Positions 26,530 to 36,490 of a stretch of 64,000 bases of DNA are shown piece by piece. Position numbers and translations under genes: made by a program. This DNA comes from Gloeocapsa sp. PCC 7428. GTDB lineage: Bacteria; Cyanobacteriota; Cyanobacteriia; Cyanobacteriales; Chroococcidiopsidaceae. Position 1 is the stretch's first letter. Each line of letters starts with the position of its first letter. Under the pieces are notes generated by a model, which worked only from the letters and a program-made list of their open reading frames with translations, was not told where the DNA came from and searched no databases. The stretch covers positions 3,782,001 to 3,846,000 of the forward strand of contig NC_019745.1 of NCBI RefSeq assembly GCF_000317555.1, in the 5' to 3' direction.

Positions 26530-28002
26530 ATGAGTGAAAATCGTTCTCAATGGGATTTGGGTAGGTTTATACAAACCCTGACCTTTTTTGAGGTGATTCC
26601 TTTTATCGGGTGGTTACAGCGCTTGATTCCAGGATTTCAAGATTCTGAGATAGTACCAACGGGAGAAAAACGAGTGCGAGTCGTATTAGTTGCTGGGGCG
26701 ACAGGTGGTGTTGGTAGGCGCGTGGTAAAACGGCTAATGAATCGCGGTTACAAAGTGCGATCGCTTGTTCGCGATGCTGAAAAAGCCAAGGAAATACTCG
26801 GCGATAATGTTGAATTGTATGTTGGCGACATCACAAAGCCAGAAACTCTCACTCTAGAAATGATGGCAGATGTGACAGCGGTTATTTGCTGCACTGCCGT
26901 ACGCGTTCAACCTGTGGGCGGAGATACCCCAGACCGTGCTAAGTATAATCAAGGCGTTAAATTCTATCAACCCGAAATCGTCGGCGATACTCCAGAATCT
27001 GTAGAATATTTAGGCGTCAAGAACTTAGTTGCAGTTGCAGCAAAACACTTTGCGACAGTTCCTGCTGATGAGAAACTAATCTTTGATTTTGCACATCCTT
27101 CTGAAGAGTTAAAACGCATTTGGGGTGCAGTAGATGATGTTGTCATGGGTGGTGTGAGTCAGAGTGAAATTCGATTTGTGGAAGATACTGCCTTATTTAC
27201 TGGTAACGTCTCTACTGCAAATTCAGGCGGTTTTGCTTCTGTGAGAACCAAAAACTTTGAACCACCGTTAAACTTATCAGGCTATCAAGGAATTAAATTG
27301 CGCGTGAGAGGCGACGGAAAACGCTACAAGTGCTTCATCCGCACCGATACTAAATGGGATGGTACAGCTTACTCGTATTCCTTCGATACAGTCAGCAACA
27401 CTTGGATAGATGTTGATATTCCTTTTGCGGATTTGACTGCGGTGTTTCGTGCCAAAACTTTAAAAGATGCGCCTGCGATTGATGCGAGTAGAATTGCTTC
27501 GTTGCAACTGATGTTGAGTAAGTTTGAGTATGATGGTGAACTCAACCCCAAATTTACACCTGGTGGTTTTGCCTTACAAGTTGAATCGATCAAAGCTTAT
27601 GCTGGTGCTAAGTTACCACAGTTTATTTTAGTCAGTTCAGCAGGAGTTACGCGCCCTGGACGTCCTGGAATTAATTTGGAGGAAGAACCGCCAGCGGTAA
27701 GATTAAACGATCAACTTGGTGGAATTTTAACGTGGAAGTGGCGCGGCGAAGAAGCGCTAAGACACAGTGGTATTCCTTACACAATCGTTCGCCCTTGTGC
27801 TTTAACTGAAGAAGCTGGAGTTCAACCGTTAGTTTTCGCTCAAGGAGACAATATTAAGGGTAAAGTTAGCCGCGATTCAATTGCTGAACTTTGTTTGCAG
27901 GTGTTAGAACAACCTAAAGCTTGTAATGTCACGTTTGAAGTCAAAGCAGAAACTATCACTTCAAGTTCTGGGGGAGATTTATCGCAGTTGCAACCCGATT
28001 AA
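26530..28002 (+). CDS. SDR/NmrA-type NAD(P)-binding protein with inserted CIA30 domain
   Basis: 490 residues. The N-terminal Rossmann fold starts at about residue 55 (VVLVAGATGGVGRRVVKRLM) and continues to about 120 (VTAVICCTAVRVQP). A CIA30-type beta domain occupies about 175-350 (IWGAVDDVVMGGVSQSEIRF, then NSGGFASVRTKNFEPPLNLS). The SDR fold resumes with PQFILVSSAGVTRPGRPG and IPYTIVRPCALTEEAG. This inserted architecture is like the plant psbA-translation factor HCF173, so a role in photosystem or complex I assembly is possible but inferred. ATG at 26530. The gene stands alone and is complete. Confidence 0.8.
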   Translation: MSENRSQWDLGRFIQTLTFFEVIPFIGWLQRLIPGFQDSEIVPTGEKRVRVVLVAGATGGVGRRVVKRLMNRGYKVRSLVRDAEKAKEILGDNVELYVGDITKPETLTLEMMADVTAVICCTAVRVQPVGGDTPDRAKYNQGVKFYQPEIVGDTPESVEYLGVKNLVAVAAKHFATVPADEKLIFDFAHPSEELKRIWGAVDDVVMGGVSQSEIRFVEDTALFTGNVSTANSGGFASVRTKNFEPPLNLSGYQGIKLRVRGDGKRYKCFIRTDTKWDGTAYSYSFDTVSNTWIDVDIPFADLTAVFRAKTLKDAPAIDASRIASLQLMLSKFEYDGELNPKFTPGGFALQVESIKAYAGAKLPQFILVSSAGVTRPGRPGINLEEEPPAVRLNDQLGGILTWKWRGEEALRHSGIPYTIVRPCALTEEAGVQPLVFAQGDNIKGKVSRDSIAELCLQVLEQPKACNVTFEVKAETITSSSGGDLSQLQPD

Positions 28003-28019
28003 CACTCGTCGTTATTGTT

Positions 28020-28838
28020 TTAATAATCGACTACGTACGGTACTGCTTTAGTCGAATCATCCAAAAAATCTTTCCTCTGCATAATCTCGTAGAGGTTAAT
28101 GTCTTCTTCGATTAAGCAAGCGTGTCCGCTATACGGTAAAAATACTGTTTTAACATTATCGAAAACTCTAGCTAGGTGTCGTGCTTCAGCAACCGACGGT
28201 AAAAGGCGATCGCGTCTACTCGCTACAACCAAAATCGGTTGAGTTAACTGGCGTAGCTGCGCATCACTCACATCAAATTCTTGCACTAAAGACAATCGCC
28301 ATAAAACGGTTTCTGGTGGAACCGATCGCATCACGTGGAGGAGATCTTTGCGTTCAGTTGGGGCAATTCTATCAAGGGAAGCAATGAAGGCGAGTAGCCC
28401 TAACGCGCCAAACGGATAAACCCAGCGCGGAACGATATGAATTAACTGCGATGCCCAACCATACCACGAACGGCGATGAAAAGAAGACGCAGGATTCACT
28501 AAAATAATTCTGTCAAAAAGTTGTGGTGAGTGGAGTGCGACTTTAATCGCGAGACAACCGCCAAACGATTCACCACACAAATAAACTTTGCGTTGCGGAT
28601 TTTCAGCAATTTCTAGTTCAATTAAATCGACGACTTGCTGACTAAGATCTGCCCAACTTGTTAAATCATCTAACGGAATTGACAAACAACGAACATCAAA
28701 CGCAACTTCTAAGCCCTCGGTTTGCGATCGCAGCAGTCGCCCCGTTCCATCCATTCCTGGTAGAAATACAAACAAGGGATACTGCGACTGAACTTTGTTC
28801 GGTGTCAAGAAAACAGGTTTGCTCTCAATTTCTGACAT
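28020..28838 (-). CDS. Alpha/beta hydrolase
   Basis: 272 residues. FVFLPGMDGTGRLLRSQTEG, the nucleophile elbow CGESFGGCLAIKVALHS (catalytic Ser in G-E-S-F-G), an Asp region LVVASRRDRLLPS and the terminal His in PYSGHACLIEEDINLYE form a complete triad. No secretion signal. It lies 104 bases downstream of an acyltransferase gene on the same strand. Plant phytyl ester synthases, and their cyanobacterial relatives, combine such a hydrolase with such an acyltransferase in one chain, so a joint lipid-ester function is possible. Confidence 0.85.
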   Translation of the reverse strand: MSEIESKPVFLTPNKVQSQYPLFVFLPGMDGTGRLLRSQTEGLEVAFDVRCLSIPLDDLTSWADLSQQVVDLIELEIAENPQRKVYLCGESFGGCLAIKVALHSPQLFDRIILVNPASSFHRRSWYGWASQLIHIVPRWVYPFGALGLLAFIASLDRIAPTERKDLLHVMRSVPPETVLWRLSLVQEFDVSDAQLRQLTQPILVVASRRDRLLPSVAEARHLARVFDNVKTVFLPYSGHACLIEEDINLYEIMQRKDFLDDSTKAVPYVVDY

Positions 28839-28942
28839 TGTTAAATTTGGATAGACTTAACTCTGCTGTAAGTAGATAGGGATCAAGGAAAAAAGTTTTA
28901 TATTGGTTTATTAACTAGTTATTGAAAACTTAATAAAAATTC

Positions 28943-29692
28943 CTAATAGAATCCTTGGCGTAGTAGTTGCGCAATTTCCGTTTGGCAGTAATGCGTTAAT
29001 TCACTCACGGCTTTTTTTGCCTGTTTGCCTTGATATTCCATCTGCTGTTGGTGTGAAATCCAATAGGGACGTCCAACTAAAACCGCAACACGACGATAAA
29101 TCACTAACGGATGCCAACCCGACTGATCGAACAAAGGTTCCGAAGGATCGAACAAGCTGAGTAGCTTTAAAGGCACCGCCGAAGTGTTCACTTCTTCTAA
29201 AGAGGCGATCGCCATCGGTAGAATCGTTAAATCTGTGACAGGCTTTGACAATGTACCAGGTGTCGTAGCGCGTAAAGCCAAATGCGCGAACCCACGCTGA
29301 AAGTTACCCAAATGATCCGGCTGCGTAAACGTCACCATCGGTTTTGTTCCTTCTGGAAACACGCCCACGACTTGAGAACTATTTAACAAATGCAAAGCCT
29401 GCTGAAAAAAGCCTTGCTGTCTTTTTTCTCTTGCCTCTAGGGGAAAGCATCCTAGAAGATCTGTGACGATTTCGCGCATAATTGGTACTTGCGCCATATA
29501 GTGATGGCAGGCAAAGCGAATCGGTCGCTCTAAAGCTGCCATGAGAATTGGTGCGTCCATAAAACTGCGATGATTGCTCACCACAAGCACAGGACCACTG
29601 CGAGGAATGCGATCCTCGTAGTAGCGAAACATTTGAGTTCCTACCGAAGCAAGAAACCCTTGAGAAACCTGCAAGGCGTTATTTGCACTCAT
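28943..29692 (-). CDS. PlsC-like lysophospholipid acyltransferase
   Basis: 249 residues from the ATG at 29692 (an in-frame TTG at 29707 is the alternative). The acyltransferase motif NHRSFMDAP (H-x4-D) and the second block GVFPEGTKPMV (E-G-T) are intact. No clear membrane helix is seen besides the usual membrane-associated surface. It differs from the PlsC at 38574-39212 and is paired with an alpha/beta hydrolase. Substrate not assignable; a glycerolipid, wax or phytyl ester role is possible. Confidence 0.8.
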   Translation of the reverse strand: MSANNALQVSQGFLASVGTQMFRYYEDRIPRSGPVLVVSNHRSFMDAPILMAALERPIRFACHHYMAQVPIMREIVTDLLGCFPLEAREKRQQGFFQQALHLLNSSQVVGVFPEGTKPMVTFTQPDHLGNFQRGFAHLALRATTPGTLSKPVTDLTILPMAIASLEEVNTSAVPLKLLSLFDPSEPLFDQSGWHPLVIYRRVAVLVGRPYWISHQQQMEYQGKQAKKAVSELTHYCQTEIAQLLRQGFY

Positions 29693-30088
29693 GCGTTGCC
29701 GTGTCAATTATGCGTCTAGGATATCTGTAAGCCGATTAGCTTTACTTAACTAAAATGTTACATTTATTTATCTTTGGCGGCGAGTACCAGAAGTAAGAAC
29801 TAGCCTAAATGTACCTGTCTTCGTCCGCGTCTGAGCAAATCAGGCATGATTTGCTAATAGTTTGAGAAAAAGAACCATAGAATTGGTATAATCGGCTAAG
29901 TTTTACAGGTTTTAGGCAAAATTCATCGAGATACTTCGTCGCTGTTTCTAACAGCTTTATCTTATCGGTTACTACCTTAGTCAAACGCGAGAAGACATTT
30001 TTATCTAATTAGAATTCGGTAACAAAAATACATACCTAGAGTCTCTGAGGTATGATAAAGGAAATTTAAGATTATTTATAAACTTTGC
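29693..30088. other. Divergent intergenic region before metG
   Basis: 396 AT-rich bases. No open frame, tRNA or clear T-box-like structure was recognised. It must hold the promoters of the acyltransferase gene and metG. Confidence 0.5.
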
Positions 30089-31687
30089 ATGATATCTGCG
30101 AGTAAAACAACAGAAAAATTTGCACTGACAACACCACTTTATTATGTGAATGACCTACCACACATTGGTAGTGCTTACACAACGATCGCTGCGGATATAC
30201 TAGCAAGATTTGCGCGGTTACAAGGTAAGTCTGTCATGTTTGTGACAGGAACCGACGAACACGGTCAAAAAATTCAGCGCACCGCCGAAAGTAAAGGGCG
30301 ATCGCCACAAGCTTACTGCGATGAAATTGCCGCAGGATTTGTTGCACTATGGGAAAAACTTGATATTCAGTACGATAGTTTTATCCGCACAACAAGCACA
30401 AAACACGAAGCGATCGTTACAAGTTTTGTTCAACGCATTTGGGATCAAGGCGATATCTACAAAAGTAGACAACAAGGCTGGTATTGCGTTGCGTGTGAAG
30501 AGTTCAAAGAAGAACGGGAACTATTAGATGGACATCGTTGTCCAATCCATACCAACAAGCAAGCCGAGTGGCGCGATGAAGAAAATTACTTTTTTCGCTT
30601 GTCACGCTATCAATCGCAGCTAGAAGAACTATACCAACAACACCCAGATTTTATTCAACCAGAAAGTCGCCGTAATGAAGTTCTCAGCTTCGTTAGCCAG
30701 GGACTGCAAGACTTTTCAATTTCACGCGTAAACGTACAGTGGGGCTTTCCCGTACCAGTCGATCCCAAACAAACAATCTATGTTTGGGTCGATGCTTTAA
30801 TTGGATATATAACAGCCTTACTCGATCCAGAGCAAGAGCCAAATTTAGAAAATGCTTTGAGTCGATGGTGGCCAATTAATTTACATTTAATTGGCAAAGA
30901 TATCTTACGGTTCCATGCTGTTTACTGGCCTGCAATGCTAATGTCTGCGGGGCTACCAATACCTCATAACCTCTTTGTACATGGCTTCTTAACTAAAGAT
31001 GGGCAAAAAATGGGCAAAAGCCTTGGTAATACTCTTGATCCCATTGCTTTAGTTGAACGCTACGGCGCAGATGCGGTACGATATTACTTTTTTAAAGAAA
31101 TTGAATTTGGCAAAGACGGAGATTTTAACGAAACGCGCTTTATTAATGTGCTAAACGCAGATTTAGCCAACGACTTGGGCAATTTGTTAAACCGCACTTT
31201 AAATATGGTGAAAAAGTATTGTAACGGAAATGTCCCTGATTGCTCAAGTGACGATATTCCCTCAAGCCACCCATTAAAGGCGATTGGCTTAACTTTGGGC
31301 GAAAAAGTTGCACATAACTACGAAGCCCTAGCCTTTAACCAAGCGTGTGATGCTATTTTGTCTTTAGTGAGAGCAGGTAATAAGTTTATCGACGAGCAAG
31401 CCCCCTGGACACTTTACAAACAAGGACAGCAGCAACAAGTAGAACAAGTACTCTATACTGTACTCGAATCGATTCGATTAGCAGCCTATTTGCTATCACC
31501 GATTATTCCAAACGTGTCCAGCAAGATTTATCAACAACTTGGTTTTTCCATAAACTTTAATGAAAAGTCACAAATTGTTGTGACGCCCTTTAATAGCCAT
31601 GCCAAGTGGGGGCTATTAAGCGTAAACGAAAAATTAGGCACTCCAAAACCCGTATTCCAAAGACTCGAATTGCTACAAGCAATTTAG
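30089..31687 (+). CDS. metG: Methionyl-tRNA synthetase
   Basis: 532 residues. It charges tRNA-Met. Class I signatures are PLYYVNDLPHIGSAYT (HIGH-like HIGS, about residue 25) and DGQKMGKSLGN (KMSKS-like, about residue 306). The zinc-knuckle insert is of the short type (WYCVACEEF, then HRCPIH). The C-terminal tRNA-binding domain of the longer bacterial enzymes is absent, as is usual in cyanobacteria. ATG at 30089. Confidence 0.97.
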   Translation: MISASKTTEKFALTTPLYYVNDLPHIGSAYTTIAADILARFARLQGKSVMFVTGTDEHGQKIQRTAESKGRSPQAYCDEIAAGFVALWEKLDIQYDSFIRTTSTKHEAIVTSFVQRIWDQGDIYKSRQQGWYCVACEEFKEERELLDGHRCPIHTNKQAEWRDEENYFFRLSRYQSQLEELYQQHPDFIQPESRRNEVLSFVSQGLQDFSISRVNVQWGFPVPVDPKQTIYVWVDALIGYITALLDPEQEPNLENALSRWWPINLHLIGKDILRFHAVYWPAMLMSAGLPIPHNLFVHGFLTKDGQKMGKSLGNTLDPIALVERYGADAVRYYFFKEIEFGKDGDFNETRFINVLNADLANDLGNLLNRTLNMVKKYCNGNVPDCSSDDIPSSHPLKAIGLTLGEKVAHNYEALAFNQACDAILSLVRAGNKFIDEQAPWTLYKQGQQQQVEQVLYTVLESIRLAAYLLSPIIPNVSSKIYQQLGFSINFNEKSQIVVTPFNSHAKWGLLSVNEKLGTPKPVFQRLELLQAI

Positions 31688-31849
31688 TTATCCTTTGATA
31701 CAACTATACTGGCAACTTAATGATGGCTAAATTAATCAAGTCTTAATATAAGTTGTCATGTCAAATATAACAATCTGGTGTAACATACTTTATCTAAAAC
31801 AATCATTTCTTTTATAAAAAAGCTTAATAACATCGAGGCATAATAAATC

Positions 31850-32503
31850 ATGTTAAATTTTGAATCGGATTCGATTTTCACGCCTGAACAGGTGCTAGAA
31901 AATCGAGGTAGAGTCGCGATTTTCATCGATGGCTCTAACTTGTTTTACGCTGCCCTGCAACTGGGAATCGAGATTGACTATACAAAACTCTTGTGTCGGC
32001 TAACAGCGGGTTCTCGGCTGCTGCGCTCATTTTTCTATACCGGAGTAGACCGCACGAACGAAAAGCAACAAGGCTTTTTATTGTGGATGCGGCGTAATGG
32101 GTACAGAGTCATTGCAAAAGATTTAGTACAGTTACCCGATGGCTCAAAGAAAGCTAACTTGGACGTTGAAATCGCCGTTGACATGATGGCACTCGTTGAT
32201 TCTTACGATACAGCAGTATTAGTGAGTGGCGATGGCGATCTCGCTTATGCAGCAAATGCGGTTAGCTATCGCGGTTCGCGGGTAGAAGTTGTCAGTTTAC
32301 GCACGATGACAAGCGATAGTTTGATTAATGTCTCGGATCGCTATATCGATTTAGAATCGATTAAAGACGATATTCAAAAGACACCAAGACAAGACTATCT
32401 CTATCGCCCAATTCCGACAATGGAAATTATTGAGCAACCACCACAAGAAGGAATTATTACACCTGATGGCATATCAAATATTATGCCAACTTCACAAGAG
32501 TAA
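31850..32503 (+). CDS. NYN-domain (LabA/DUF88 family) protein
   Basis: 217 residues. The NYN/PIN-like core is complete: VAIFIDGSNLFYAALQLGI (first Asp), KANLDVEIAVDMMALVDSYD and AVLVSGDGDLAYAANAVSYR (the acidic cluster), then VEVVSLRTMTSDSLINVSDR. LabA and its relatives affect circadian gene expression in Synechococcus; a ribonuclease activity is presumed for the domain. The C-terminal 40 residues are acidic, Pro-rich and probably disordered. lptC follows 24 bases later on the same strand. Confidence 0.85.
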   Translation: MLNFESDSIFTPEQVLENRGRVAIFIDGSNLFYAALQLGIEIDYTKLLCRLTAGSRLLRSFFYTGVDRTNEKQQGFLLWMRRNGYRVIAKDLVQLPDGSKKANLDVEIAVDMMALVDSYDTAVLVSGDGDLAYAANAVSYRGSRVEVVSLRTMTSDSLINVSDRYIDLESIKDDIQKTPRQDYLYRPIPTMEIIEQPPQEGIITPDGISNIMPTSQE

Positions 32504-32527
32504 AGAATCACGAGCGAAGATAGAAAT

Positions 32528-33688
32528 ATGAATCGTTTCTATCTTTTATTCTCTATTCGCCGTAACGCCACAGCGTCTCTATTGGCAATTGTGTTGGTAG
32601 CGATCGCTATGGGCTGCCAAAATCAAAACCAAACCGCGCAAAAACTTTCGCAAGACACAACGACTGTTCAAAAAGTTAACACTGAGTTGACTTTCAACAA
32701 CGTCGATTTAGAACAAGCAGACGAACAAGGACAAACGGTTTGGAAAGTGAAAGCGGCGCAAGCAACTTACAGTCAAGATCAGCAAGTCGCACAGGTCAAA
32801 AATCCGACAGGAGAATTATTTCAAGATGGCAAGCCTGTCTATCGAATTCAAGCCCAAGAAGGCGAAGTTCACCAAGATGGAAAACAGCTATTCCTGAAAG
32901 GACAAATTGTAGCGACAGATCCCAAAAGTGGCTTGGTACTGCGCGGTAATGAGTTAGAGTGGCGTCCCCAAGAAGATTTGTTGATCGTCCGCAACCAGTT
33001 AACGGGTAGCCATAAACAGGTGCAAGCTGTAGCGCAAGAAGCAAGAGTTTTTAGCCGCAAACAGCGCGTTGAACTGCAAGGGAAAGTTGTTGCTAACACA
33101 ACGGAACCTGCTACGCAACTGCGCACGGAACAATTGACTTGGTTAATTCCAGAAGAAAGATTGATCGCCGATCGCGCGATCGCAATTGATCGCTATCAAG
33201 ACAAAAAAATTACCGCAAGATCGACGGCAAATTCGGGTGAGTTCAATTTAAAGACCAAAATTGCGACGTTGAAAGAAAATGCGCAACTTGCACTTGTCGA
33301 TCCACCTGTACAAGTTGCCAGCAACTCCGCCGTTTGGGATTTAAATACAGAAACTGTTACGACAGATCAACCAGTACGCGTCGTGCATCATCAAGAAAAA
33401 ATGACGATGACAGCTAGACGAGGGCGGATGGATTTACGACAGCAAATTGCTTATCTTGATGGCGATGTTGTGGGTTCTGGGCAAAAAGGTCAAACGATCA
33501 ACTCGCAAAGGCTAACGTGGACGATTCCGACGCAGTTAGTTGAAGCCCAAGGTAATGTTGTCTATCGTCAAACGCAACCGCCAGTTAGTTTTACGGGTGA
33601 TAAAGCTGTCGGGAAACTGCAAAATGAAAGTTTGGTTGTTAGTAGTAGTGGTAGTGGTCGTCGGGTAGTGACGGAGATTGTTCCATAG
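32528..33688 (+). CDS. lptC: LPS-export periplasmic protein LptC
   Basis: 386 residues. The N-terminal hydrophobic segment ends in a lipobox (IAMGC, Cys30). The mature part is a long beta-jellyroll with repeated units such as WKVKAAQATYSQDQQVAQVK and GKQLFLKGQIVATDPKSGLV, typical of LptC/OstA proteins. It passes lipopolysaccharide from the inner-membrane LptFGB complex to the periplasmic bridge. About twice as long as the E. coli protein, normal for cyanobacteria. No lptA or lptB lies nearby. Confidence 0.85.
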   Translation: MNRFYLLFSIRRNATASLLAIVLVAIAMGCQNQNQTAQKLSQDTTTVQKVNTELTFNNVDLEQADEQGQTVWKVKAAQATYSQDQQVAQVKNPTGELFQDGKPVYRIQAQEGEVHQDGKQLFLKGQIVATDPKSGLVLRGNELEWRPQEDLLIVRNQLTGSHKQVQAVAQEARVFSRKQRVELQGKVVANTTEPATQLRTEQLTWLIPEERLIADRAIAIDRYQDKKITARSTANSGEFNLKTKIATLKENAQLALVDPPVQVASNSAVWDLNTETVTTDQPVRVVHHQEKMTMTARRGRMDLRQQIAYLDGDVVGSGQKGQTINSQRLTWTIPTQLVEAQGNVVYRQTQPPVSFTGDKAVGKLQNESLVVSSSGSGRRVVTEIVP

Positions 33689-33740
33689 GGGTATGGGATT
33701 GCTAGAAGGGTTTGGCAGTGCCAAGCCCTCACAGTGGACG

Positions 33741-35051
33741 CTAGCCTCCGTATAAGATCTCGTTGCGGCTGGCTGCCCCAAGCGGGATAGGAGTGCTGTT
33801 GGAGAACCTGGGAGCGATCGCGGCGGGAACTGTAGCGGTGACTTGCCATTGCTTTAACAAGCTTTGCAATAGTTGATCTTGTCTTGCGCGTAAGCCTTCG
33901 ACATTCGTTCCGCGATTGATAATGGCAAACCAAACTAAACCGCGATCGCGTGTGGGTAAAACTCCGGCTAAAGCACTGACATCGCGTAGTGTCCCCGTTT
34001 TAATCACCGCAGCTTGGGGAATGCGTCGCGCTTCCATTGTGCCTCGGCGATCGCGTCCTGATACAGGAAATAAATCAGCAACACTCAGCTGTGCAGGGAG
34101 TAACTCGCGCTGAATTGCCATTAACATCGCACACGCGGCTCTTGGCGAAATGCGGTTTTCGACTCCTAAACCTGAACCGTTGATCAATTGAATTTCTTGC
34201 GGTGGAACTTTGGCAGTGGTTGCTGCTATCGATTGTACTACCTGCGCGCCTCCAAGATTTTGGGCTAGCATTTCTGACATTTCATTGTTGCTGTAAATGT
34301 TCATTTCCCTGAGAATTTCAGACAAGGGTAACGAACGATGACGCACGAGCAAGATTTGTTTGGGATTGGGTAAGGATGCGACTTGGACAGTACCTGCGAT
34401 CGCGACTTGCGGGCGCGGCGTTCCTTGGGGCATTGTCAAGTATTGTACGGTGACTTCACGCGACCAAGTTGCTGCGTTCATCGCTTGCTGTAACAGTTGA
34501 CCAGCTTGTAAAGGGTTGGTTTTGTAATTCATGGCGAAATTGCCACTCATCACTAAGTTGCCAGTAATTCGCTTGATCCCCATGCGGTTGAGACTATTAC
34601 CGAGGGCGATCGCTTCTTCCCACACAAAAAATGGATCGCCCCCGCCTTGAATTACTAAGTCTCCTTGCACAATGCCATTGTTGATCGGTCCAGTTGCGCC
34701 AACGAGCGTTTCAAATTGGTGATCGGGTCCCCATGTTTTTAAAGCCGCAAGCGACGTCGCCACTTTGGTAATCGAAGCCGCAGGTAAAGGTTGAGTTCCT
34801 TGATTGTTGGCAAGTAACACAGGTCCAGACTGCAACCAAATTCCCTGATTGTTTCTCGCTAAGCCCGTAGCTTCTAATTGCTGCAAATACGCTTGTACCG
34901 TGTCAGCGGCAAAAGGATGAGAATCAGGTGTTAGAACTAACCCAGGACGGCTATTGAATGTAAAAAAATCCAAAACATCGACGGGTTTAGGTTGTACCCC
35001 TGCCATTTCTAACCATAATGAAATGAGTCCTGAACCAAACAGTTGCAGCAT
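33741..35051 (-). CDS. dacB: PBP4-type D-alanyl-D-alanine carboxypeptidase/endopeptidase
   Basis: 436 residues, S13 family. It trims peptidoglycan cross-links in the periplasm. The catalytic motifs are S-x-x-K at 93-96 (AASITKVATS), SNN in YSNNEMSEML and KTG in VIKTGTLRDVSA. The N-terminus has a short hydrophobic segment as possible signal. It is convergent with lptC; the gap (33689-33740) contains an imperfect hairpin (TTGGC, three bases, GCCAA) without a T run. ATG at 35051. Complete. Confidence 0.93.
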   Translation of the reverse strand: MLQLFGSGLISLWLEMAGVQPKPVDVLDFFTFNSRPGLVLTPDSHPFAADTVQAYLQQLEATGLARNNQGIWLQSGPVLLANNQGTQPLPAASITKVATSLAALKTWGPDHQFETLVGATGPINNGIVQGDLVIQGGGDPFFVWEEAIALGNSLNRMGIKRITGNLVMSGNFAMNYKTNPLQAGQLLQQAMNAATWSREVTVQYLTMPQGTPRPQVAIAGTVQVASLPNPKQILLVRHRSLPLSEILREMNIYSNNEMSEMLAQNLGGAQVVQSIAATTAKVPPQEIQLINGSGLGVENRISPRAACAMLMAIQRELLPAQLSVADLFPVSGRDRRGTMEARRIPQAAVIKTGTLRDVSALAGVLPTRDRGLVWFAIINRGTNVEGLRARQDQLLQSLLKQWQVTATVPAAIAPRFSNSTPIPLGAASRNEILYGG

Positions 35052-35339
35052 TCTTGACTTGCCTCACCAATAAATACCAATCCCAATTTCAGGAGACGAT
35101 TCTAACTCTATTACGTGTCGATAAATTCAAGTAGAGAGTTTCAATTAGATGAGCGGAAGCATTGCGCTAAAACTGCGCTTGAGAAAATCACTCCGACTTT
35201 TCAAGTGTTTTTACAAAAATGCTTGAATTACCATGGCAGTATGCATCTGAGCCAAATATTAATTATCTGTCCGATTTTTAATCTCCAACCTGTAACGTTT
35301 AATCTGATAGAATTTTGTAGGTTTCTAGAACTTTGAGCA
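35052..35339. other. Divergent intergenic region before plsX
   Basis: 288 bases with the promoters of the carboxypeptidase gene and of the plsX-fabH-fabD group. A short frame at 35115-35336 lacks family features. No structure was recognised. Confidence 0.5.
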
Positions 35340-36386
35340 ATGGGAGCGACTCGCGCACGGATCGCAATTGATGCTATGGGAGGGGATTATGCCCCTACCG
35401 AAATTGTTGCTGGCGCACTGCGCGCACGGGAAGAATTAGGGGTAGAAGTTTTATTGGTGGGAGATCCCCAGCAAATTAAAGCTGTTCCACATCAAAATCG
35501 TTTAGACCAAATTGCTATCATTCCAGCGGAAGGAACGGTAGAAATGCATGAGGAGCCGCTAAGCGCCATCAAACGCAAGCCTAAGGCTTCGATCAATGTA
35601 GCAATGGACTTGGTGAAGCAAAAACAGGCAGATGCGGTAGTTTCTGCGGGTCACTCAGGAGCCGCGATGGCAGCTGCGTTGCTCCGCTTGGGACGCCTGC
35701 GAGGAATTGACCGTCCTGCGATTGGAGCAGTTTTGCCGACGATGATCGCAAGTAAGCCAGTGCTGATTCTTGATGTCGGGGCAAACGTTGATTGTCGCCC
35801 GAAGTTTTTAGAGCAGTTCGCGCTGATGGGAACAGTTTACAGCCAGTATGTCTTGGGGATTACAGCACCAAAAGTAGGGCTACTCAACATCGGTGAGGAA
35901 GAATCTAAAGGCAATGACTTGGCGGTAAGAACTCACCAACTGCTAAAAGAGAATAAGCAAATCTCGTTCATTGGTAACGCCGAAGGACGAGATGTCCTTT
36001 CTGGTCGTTTTGATGTGATTGTGTGTGATGGCTTTGCGGGTAATGTTCTGTTGAAGTTTGCTGAGGCTGTAGGAGAGGTAGCAATTCAAATTCTTCGCGA
36101 AGAACTACCGCAAGGGTTGCACGGACAAATTGGCACCGCCCTACTCAAGTCAAACCTCAAGCGGATCAAGCAGCGGATTGACCACGCCGAACACGGTGGA
36201 GGATTGCTCCTGGGTGTTGCGGGAGTATGCATCATCAGTCACGGCAGTTCCCAAGCACCATCAATCTTCAATGCGATTCGCTTAGCGAAAGAAGCAATTG
36301 ATAACCAAGTTCTGGAGCGAATTCAGTCACAAAATCGCGGCGTAAATCTAGAGGTCAAGGATCAGGGGTCGGAGGTCAGGGGGTAA
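35340..36386 (+). CDS. plsX: Phosphate acyltransferase PlsX
   Basis: 348 residues. It converts acyl-ACP to acyl-phosphate, the donor for glycerol-3-phosphate acylation. Signatures are ARIAIDAMGGDYAPTEIVAG, the conserved KRKPKASINVAMDLVKQKQA, VSAGHSGAAMAAALLRLGRL and VCDGFAGNVLLKFAEAVGE. It opens a fatty-acid and phospholipid cluster with fabH, fabD and plsC on the same strand. The last 13 residues (about NLEVKDQGSEVRG) come from a GAGGTCAGGGG-type intergenic repeat. ATG at 35340. Confidence 0.96.
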   Translation: MGATRARIAIDAMGGDYAPTEIVAGALRAREELGVEVLLVGDPQQIKAVPHQNRLDQIAIIPAEGTVEMHEEPLSAIKRKPKASINVAMDLVKQKQADAVVSAGHSGAAMAAALLRLGRLRGIDRPAIGAVLPTMIASKPVLILDVGANVDCRPKFLEQFALMGTVYSQYVLGITAPKVGLLNIGEEESKGNDLAVRTHQLLKENKQISFIGNAEGRDVLSGRFDVIVCDGFAGNVLLKFAEAVGEVAIQILREELPQGLHGQIGTALLKSNLKRIKQRIDHAEHGGGLLLGVAGVCIISHGSSQAPSIFNAIRLAKEAIDNQVLERIQSQNRGVNLEVKDQGSEVRG

Positions 36387-36490
36387 ATTGCGCTAGAGGA
36401 AAAGTGAAGATAACAAATCACTCCTCTAGCCACTAACCACTAATCACTAACTCCTAAATCCTCACACCTGCATCTGAACTATGGAGAAGA

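Noticed and set aside
35115-35336. 73-codon frame before plsX
   Set aside because: No family features, and it lies in a promoter region between divergent genes.
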